Source of the DNA: Mycolicibacterium sp. J2
Lineage (GTDB): Bacteria > Actinomycetota > Actinomycetes > Mycobacteriales > Mycobacteriaceae
Direction of reading: 5' to 3'
NCBI RefSeq assembly: GCF_026240945.1
Contig: NZ_JAPFPY010000035.1
Location: 1 to 48,134 of the forward strand
DNA length: 48,134 nt
Within the stretch, counting starts at the first letter, position 1. Every line of letters begins with the position of its first letter. Below the pieces are notes generated by a model. The model had not been told where the DNA came from and searched no databases. It worked only from the letters and a program-made list of their open reading frames with translations. Position numbers and translations under genes: made by a program. This document shows, piece by piece, positions 44,025 through 48,134 of this stretch.

Positions 44025-44824
44025 CGACCGGTGAACTTCGGTGCGCGACGCTCGATGACGGCCCGTAGACCCTCCAGCGCGTCCGCGGTGCCCGACAGCT
44101 CCGACACCGTGCGAGACTCCTCGGGGAGCCGCTCCTCGATCGACGCACCGACACCCGACCAGACCAGCCGCTTGGTGGCCGACAATGCCTTGGTCGGCAT
44201 GGCAGCCAAGCTCACGGCGAGTGTCTCGGCCCGCGTCTGCAGGTCGGCGTCGTCGACGACCTCGGTGATCAGCCCGATCGCCGCCGCCTCGTCGGCACTC
44301 AGCGTGGGATTGGTGAGCAGGATCCGCAGCGCTTGCCGGAGCCCGACCAATTGGGTGAGGGTGACCGACGATCCGCCGTCGGGCGCCATCCCCACCCGGA
44401 CCGCCCCGGAGAAGAACCTGGCCGAGCGAGCCGCGACCACGATGTCCGAGGCGCACACCAAACCGATACCCCCGCCACCGGCGGCGAAGCCCTGCACGGC
44501 CGTGACAACCGGGACCCGTAGTTGGATGAGCGCAGAGGTGGCGAGCTGCAACCATGCGGTGGCCTCGCGTAGATAGTCGGGCAGCGCCTCGCCTTTGGAT
44601 TCGAACGTCCGGACGTCTCCCCCGGCGCAGAAATTGCGGCCGGCGCCGGTCAGCAGCACAACCTTGACCGACGGGTCGGCATGGCAGGACAGCACGGCCT
44701 CGTGCAGTGCCTTGAGGGTCTCGACGTTGAGCCCGTTGGAGGTGGCCGGTCGATTGAGGCGGATGCTCGCCACACCATTGGGTGCCACGTCGCGCAGTAC
44801 CGGCGCGTCGATCGCTGTGGTCAT
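44021..44824 (-). CDS. Enoyl-CoA hydratase/isomerase family protein
   Basis: A 267-residue crotonase. Its oxyanion motifs are RNFCAGGDVRTFE and AVQGFAAGGGIGLVCASDIVVAA; GMAPDGGSSVTLTQLVG carries Asp at the second acid position. Both stop and start overlap the neighbouring crotonase genes (ATGA). The Asp variant and TLTQLVG are typical of isomerase-like members. It differs clearly from the two flanking paralogues. Confidence 0.88.
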   Translation of the reverse strand: MTTAIDAPVLRDVAPNGVASIRLNRPATSNGLNVETLKALHEAVLSCHADPSVKVVLLTGAGRNFCAGGDVRTFESKGEALPDYLREATAWLQLATSALIQLRVPVVTAVQGFAAGGGGIGLVCASDIVVAARSARFFSGAVRVGMAPDGGSSVTLTQLVGLRQALRILLTNPTLSADEAAAIGLITEVVDDADLQTRAETLAVSLAAMPTKALSATKRLVWSGVGASIEERLPEESRTVSELSGTADALEGLRAVIERRAPKFTGR

Positions 44825-45591
44825 GTCCGGACCTCTCTGTTCTTGAATGCGGAGACACCGCTTCGACCGGCCTGCCCCGCGATGTGGGCGACGACGGCAT
44901 CGGTCTCGTCGCTGTCGGCGGTGTGGAAGTCGTTGTCCAGCCCGTGATTCACCAGCTGTTTGATCGCGGTGGTCGCGGCGCGGTCACGGCCGGCGAGCCG
45001 GGTCGCAAAGGCCTGCACCGACTCGTCGAAGGTGTCCGCAGGGTAGGCCCGGTACGCCAGTCCCAGCTGCACGGCCTGCTCGCCGCCGATCTTGTCACCG
45101 GAGAGCAGCAGGCCCAGGGCACGCTGGCGACCGAGGATGCGCGGCAGCCGCGCGGTGCTCCCGCCGCCGGGGATCATGCCGAAATTGATGTGGTTGTCCG
45201 CGATCCGTGCCTCCCGGGTCACCAGGACGATGTCCGCGGCTTGCATCAGTTCGAAACCACCGGCCATCGCGACGCCTTCGACCGCCGCGATCACGGGGAC
45301 GGCCACCCTGGCGATCTGGTCGCAGGCCGTCTTGAAGGCGGTGAACAGCCCCCGCAACGCCGTCGTACCCTCGGCCCGGAGCCGCTGCACCTCGTCGAAG
45401 TCTCCGCCGGCGCAGAAGTTGCCGCCGGCACCGCGGATCACGATCACGTTGACATCCGGGCGTTCCCCGAGACCGCCGATGGCGGCCCCGAGGGCCGTCG
45501 CGAGTTCGACGTTGACGGCGTTCATGCGGTCGGGTCGGTCGAGCGTGATCCACCCGACCCCGCCGGTGACGTCGCAGCGCACCGTCGTCAC
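44821..45591 (-). CDS. Enoyl-CoA hydratase/isomerase family protein
   Basis: A 256-residue crotonase with GNFCAGGDFDEVQ and AVEGVAMAGGFELMQAADIVLVTREARIADNHINFGMIPGGGSTARLPRILG. The second acid position is Gly in IPGGG, so the chemistry may depend on other residues. It is the third crotonase of the operon. Its ATG overlaps the SDR stop. The trio suggests different double-bond or ring steps in one pathway. Confidence 0.88.
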   Translation of the reverse strand: MTTVRCDVTGGVGWITLDRPDRMNAVNVELATALGAAIGGLGERPDVNVIVIRGAGGNFCAGGDFDEVQRLRAEGTTALRGLFTAFKTACDQIARVAVPVIAAVEGVAMAGGFELMQAADIVLVTREARIADNHINFGMIPGGGSTARLPRILGRQRALGLLLSGDKIGGEQAVQLGLAYRAYPADTFDESVQAFATRLAGRDRAATTAIKQLVNHGLDNDFHTADSDETDAVVAHIAGQAGRSGVSAFKNREVRT

Positions 45592-46334
45592 ATGTATCTC
45601 CCGCCGCCGACCTCGATCACCGTGCCGGTGACGTAGCTGGACAAGTCCGATCCCAGGAACACCACCGCACCCGCCACCTCGTACGGCTCCCCGGCCCGCT
45701 TCATGGGTACGTCGGCCTCCCGCTGGGCGAACACCTCCGGCGGCATCGCAGCCGTCATCGGGGTGCGGATCAAGCCGGGTTGCACGGCATTGATCCGGAC
45801 GTTGTGGTGGGCAACTTCTTTCGCGGCGGCTTTGGTCAAGCCGACGATTCCGGCTTTGGCCGCGCTGTAATTCGTCTGACCCGGGTTGCCCGATTTACCT
45901 GACAGTGACGAGATGTTGACGATGCTGCCCGACTTCTGCTCGCGCATCACGGCCGTGGCTTCCCGCACACCCAACCAGGTGCCGCGCAGATGCACGGTGA
46001 CGACGGCGTCGAAGTCGGCCACCTGCATCTTCTTCAGCGAGGCATCGCGCGTGATACCGGCGTTGTTGACGAACAGGTCCACCCGGCCGAAGTCGCGGAC
46101 CGTGGTGGCCACCAGCTGCTTCACCTGGTCTTCGGCCGTCACGTCGCACGCGGTGCCGACGCAATCCGCTGCGGCGCCCGCGACATCACCGGCAGCACGG
46201 CGGGCGGCATCGCCGTCGAGGTCGGCGAGCACCACCTGAGAGCCGTGCCGGTGCAGCGTGCGGGCTATCTCCAGGCCGATTCCCTGCGCCGCCCCGGTCA
46301 CCACCGCGACCTTGCCCTGCAGCAGCTTCTCCAC
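45588..46334 (-). CDS. SDR family oxidoreductase (FabG-like)
   Basis: About 248 residues with GKVAVVTGAAQGIGLEIARTL, NNAGITRDASLKKM, SSLSGKSGNPGQTNYSAAKAG and the end SSYVTGTVIEVGGGRYM: the FabG-like 3-ketoacyl reductase pattern. GTG 46334 has AGGAG five bases upstream and gives a usual SDR start (MEKLLQGK); ATG 46361 would be leaderless. A motif copy lies upstream. First gene of the ten-gene operon. Confidence 0.88.
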   Translation of the reverse strand: MEKLLQGKVAVVTGAAQGIGLEIARTLHRHGSQVVLADLDGDAARRAAGDVAGAAADCVGTACDVTAEDQVKQLVATTVRDFGRVDLFVNNAGITRDASLKKMQVADFDAVVTVHLRGTWLGVREATAVMREQKSGSIVNISSLSGKSGNPGQTNYSAAKAGIVGLTKAAAKEVAHHNVRINAVQPGLIRTPMTAAMPPEVFAQREADVPMKRAGEPYEVAGAVVFLGSDLSSYVTGTVIEVGGGRYM

Positions 46335-46377
46335 ACCGTCTCCTGTCGACGTACTCGGCATAGACAAATCTAACCGA

Positions 46378-46399
46378 TATTTCTAATCTAGGTTAAATC
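46378..46399 (-). promoter_or_regulatory. Shared AT-rich operator in divergent SDR promoter
   Basis: On the minus strand about 15 of 22 positions match the reference at 13924-13945, with ATTTAAC and TAGA exact. It lies between two divergent SDR genes and can control the ten-gene operon and the single SDR. Confidence 0.6.
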
Positions 46400-46444
46400 A
46401 ATGAGTCGGGGTGTTTCAACACCGCCCCGACAAGGAGGGACATC

Positions 46445-47242
46445 ATGGATCTCGGACTGGCCGCAGCGCGCGTGGTCGTCACCGGTGGCGCGTCCAACAT
46501 CGGGCGGGGCATCGTGCATGCCTTCGCCGCCGAAGGTGCGCGGATTGTGTTGAACGACATCGACGAACCTCAGGCGAAGAAGGTTCGCGACGAAGCAATC
46601 GACATGGGTGCCGAGGCCGTCGAACTGGCAATCCACGACCTGACCACGGCCACGGGGGCACGAGACACCGTCGGGACGGCTGTCAGCCAGTGGGGCGGGG
46701 TCGACATCGTGGTGAACAACGCCGGCTGGAGCGTGCCCGGCTTCGTGGCCACCGACACCGACCGCGACAAATGGCAGCGCACCATCGAGGTCAACTTCTA
46801 CAGCGCGGTGGCCGCCACGCAGGCCGCACTGGGGCCGATGAAAGAGGCCGGCTCCGGCGCGCTCGTGTTCATCGCCAGCGACGCCGCTTTCGGCCAGATC
46901 CGCCAGGGCATCTACGGCGCGTCCAAAGCGGCCATGGTCGCCTTCGCCCGCAGCACCGCGCGCGAACACGGCCGCCACGGAATCCGTTCCAACATCGTGT
47001 GCCCGGGCCTGGTGATGCCGGAGGGGCCCGATGCCGTGGGTGCAGCCAGCCTCTGGGCCGTCGGTGAGGACGAAGTGTTCAATCCCAAGCAGATCGACTT
47101 CATGCTCAAGGACACCCCGACCCGCCGATTGACGACGGCCGAGGACGTCGCCCGGGCCGTGCTGTGGTTCTCCTCGCCGTCGGCGGCGCGCCAGATCACC
47201 GGTCAGATGATCTCGGTCAGCGGCGGGTACACGATGCCCTGA
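46445..47242 (+). CDS. SDR family oxidoreductase
   Basis: A 265-residue SDR: VVVTGGASNIGRGIVHAFAAEGARIVLNDID, NNAGWSVPGF, ASDAAFGQIRQGIYGASKAAM and ITGQMISVSGGYTMP. It is divergent from the ten-gene operon across a motif copy and has a strong AAGGAGGG site, so it is probably co-regulated. The alcohol or hydroxyacyl substrate is unknown. Confidence 0.9.
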   Translation: MDLGLAAARVVVTGGASNIGRGIVHAFAAEGARIVLNDIDEPQAKKVRDEAIDMGAEAVELAIHDLTTATGARDTVGTAVSQWGGVDIVVNNAGWSVPGFVATDTDRDKWQRTIEVNFYSAVAATQAALGPMKEAGSGALVFIASDAAFGQIRQGIYGASKAAMVAFARSTAREHGRHGIRSNIVCPGLVMPEGPDAVGAASLWAVGEDEVFNPKQIDFMLKDTPTRRLTTAEDVARAVLWFSSPSAARQITGQMISVSGGYTMP

Positions 47243-47293
47243 CCACGGTCCCCGCGAAAGGCACGGCCCGCCCGAAAGGCGATGTAGCCGAAC

Positions 47294-47857
47294 TCACACC
47301 GGGTCGAAAGACGATATCAGCCAACGGCCTTCGACCTTGTCCAGCCCGACCCGCACCGCCGAGGCGGTATTCGTCGGCGCATCCGCACCGACGATGGAGG
47401 TCTGGTTGACGAAGACCAACACCTGGGCGTGCATGGCCGTGGCCGAAATAGATGCTGCGGCAGGAATATTGGCGACCGACGATATCTTCTTCTCCCGTGA
47501 ACCGGGGATCACCACGTCGTGGATCAGCTTGCCGTAGGACTCGCGGAACGACCCGGTCAGGCGCGATTGCGCCGCCTCAAGACTCTGCGCGACCGTATCG
47601 GGTTGATACGACAGCAGAGCGACGGTCGCGTCCCTGGCCGCCTGGACCGACTCGGTCGCCGCGGATTGCGCTGCCCGCCCGGACCCATCGATCCACTTCA
47701 ACCAGCCGCACACCCCACCGAGGGCTATCACGATGGCGGGCAGCAGGACGAATGCGAGCATGCGTGCCAGCGACCTCTTCTCGGGCACCTGGGCGGGCGC
47801 TGTGGGCGATTCGTCGAGCTCATCGTTGAGCTCGTCGACCATCTCGACTGCGGGCAT
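47294..47857 (-). CDS. Mce-associated membrane protein
   Basis: The 187-residue protein has an acidic N-terminus, one membrane helix (about residues 30-52, LARMLAFVLLPAIVIALGGVCG) and a C-terminal NTF2-like region ending VGLDKVEGRWLISSFDPV. The stretch ATVALLSYQPDTVAQSLEAAQSRLTGSFRESYGKLIHDVVIPGSREKKISSVANIPAAA is characteristic of Mce-associated proteins, which assist Mce lipid importers. GAGGATCC precedes ATG 47857. It is likely the last gene of an mce operon mostly beyond the window. Confidence 0.88.
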   Translation of the reverse strand: MPAVEMVDELNDELDESPTAPAQVPEKRSLARMLAFVLLPAIVIALGGVCGWLKWIDGSGRAAQSAATESVQAARDATVALLSYQPDTVAQSLEAAQSRLTGSFRESYGKLIHDVVIPGSREKKISSVANIPAAASISATAMHAQVLVFVNQTSIVGADAPTNTASAVRVGLDKVEGRWLISSFDPV

Positions 47858-47900
47858 GGTGGATCCTCATCCTTGGGTGAGAGCTTTGTTCAACAGGGTG

Positions 47901-47985
47901 TTACGGGACGAAAGACACGTTGGACACCTTCATCTGGTCGCCCTGTCGCTGCACGGAGATACGCATCCGCCAGGATCGCGGTCGT
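47901..47985 (-). pseudogene. Truncated C-terminus of a Mce-associated protein
   Basis: Upstream of the Mce-associated gene, a frame ending TAA at 47901-47903 encodes RSWRMRISVQRQGDQMKVSN with SFVP at its end, the C-terminal pattern of Mce-associated proteins. The frame is cut off near 47985, where sequence resembling an insertion-sequence end begins, and then hits a stop. The 5' part is lost, or lies beyond the element. Confidence 0.6.
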
Positions 47986-48134
47986 TGTGACCGCGCTCAT
48001 CGAAAATCCCCGGCTGTGCTCGCCGAAATTCCTCACCTGTGAGCAGCGGTCAGTGTAGTTGTTGGTGGGTGCCGGTGGTTGTTCGGCGCAGGGTTTCCGC
48101 GGCGGCGTGGTGATCGCGTAGCCGGTAGGACTCG
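47986..48134 (-). mobile_element. End of a probable IS21-family insertion sequence
   Basis: The segment starts with TGTGACC, fits the TG-start of IS21 ends, and contains two imperfect repeats (47993-48013 and 48016-48036, about 14 of 21 bases alike, both GxGCTC then CGAAA), as in the multiple terminal repeats of this family. The tail of an istB-like gene ends at 48050. The left end lies beyond the window. It interrupts the Mce-associated remnant. Confidence 0.5.
48050..48134 (-). CDS. Partial IstB-like ATPase C-terminus (IS21 family)
   Basis: The last 27 residues of a protein open at the window edge, beginning ESYRLRDHHAAAETLRR and ending at TGA 48050-48052. The motif GESYRLR near the end is typical of IstB, the transposition helper ATPase of IS21 elements. 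The body of the gene is outside the window, so this rests on a short tail and the neighbouring terminal repeats. Confidence 0.5.
   Translation of the reverse strand, partial: ESYRLRDHHAAAETLRRTTTGTHQQLH

Overview
The window looks like chromosome of a high-GC actinomycete of the Mycobacterium/Mycolicibacterium group. Evidence: many paralogous FadD, FadE and enoyl-CoA hydratase genes, a KshA-type Rieske oxygenase, a CYP124/125-like P450, an FprB-like ferredoxin reductase, a Mce-associated membrane protein, frequent GTG and TTG starts, and ATGA stop/start overlaps. All names rest on reading the translations; no database search was possible.

Layout. 1-2750: housekeeping-type genes (VIT-family transporter, a crotonase, a DJ-1/Hsp31-like protein). 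2747-5700: an SDR and a kshA-like gene, divergent from a TetR regulator, then a STAS protein. 5722-16258: a 36-codon ORF and membrane protein, an APH-like kinase, two related TetR regulators, a CAP protein, a double-hotdog thioesterase, a PPOX protein, two orphan heme-copper oxidase subunits, two acyl-CoA dehydrogenases and a thiolase. 16482-24935 (minus): eight-gene unit of SCP2, FadD, P450, SDR, aldehyde dehydrogenase, 3Fe-4S ferredoxin, FprB-like reductase and CoA-transferase. 25162-31929 (minus): membrane protein, CoA lyase, FAD oxidoreductase, acyl-CoA dehydrogenase, an NTF2-like/crotonase fusion, MaoC hydratase and a lipocalin-like protein, divergent from a metallo-beta-lactamase-fold hydrolase. 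33105-37331 (minus): two acyl-CoA ligases and an SDR. 37424-46361 (minus): ten tightly packed genes with an SDR, three crotonases, a two-subunit ring-hydroxylating dioxygenase, an unknown 84-residue protein, a thiolase, an HMG-CoA-synthase-like/DUF35 fusion and a lipid-transfer thiolase. The right edge holds an SDR, a Mce-associated protein, a truncated Mce-associated remnant and the end of an apparent IS21-family element.

Together the genes can supply oxygenation (P450, KshA-like, ring dioxygenase), alcohol and aldehyde oxidation, CoA activation and several rounds of beta-oxidation or retro-Claisen/aldol chemistry. This fits catabolism of a hydrophobic polycyclic or isoprenoid substrate such as a steroid or terpenoid; the substrate cannot be read from the sequence.

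The most notable signal is an AT-rich sequence of about 22 bp, partly dyad-symmetric, in front of nearly every transcription unit from about 6.7 to 46.4 kb. It suggests one regulator controls the whole locus. It does not resemble the KstR or KstR2 operators as I know them.
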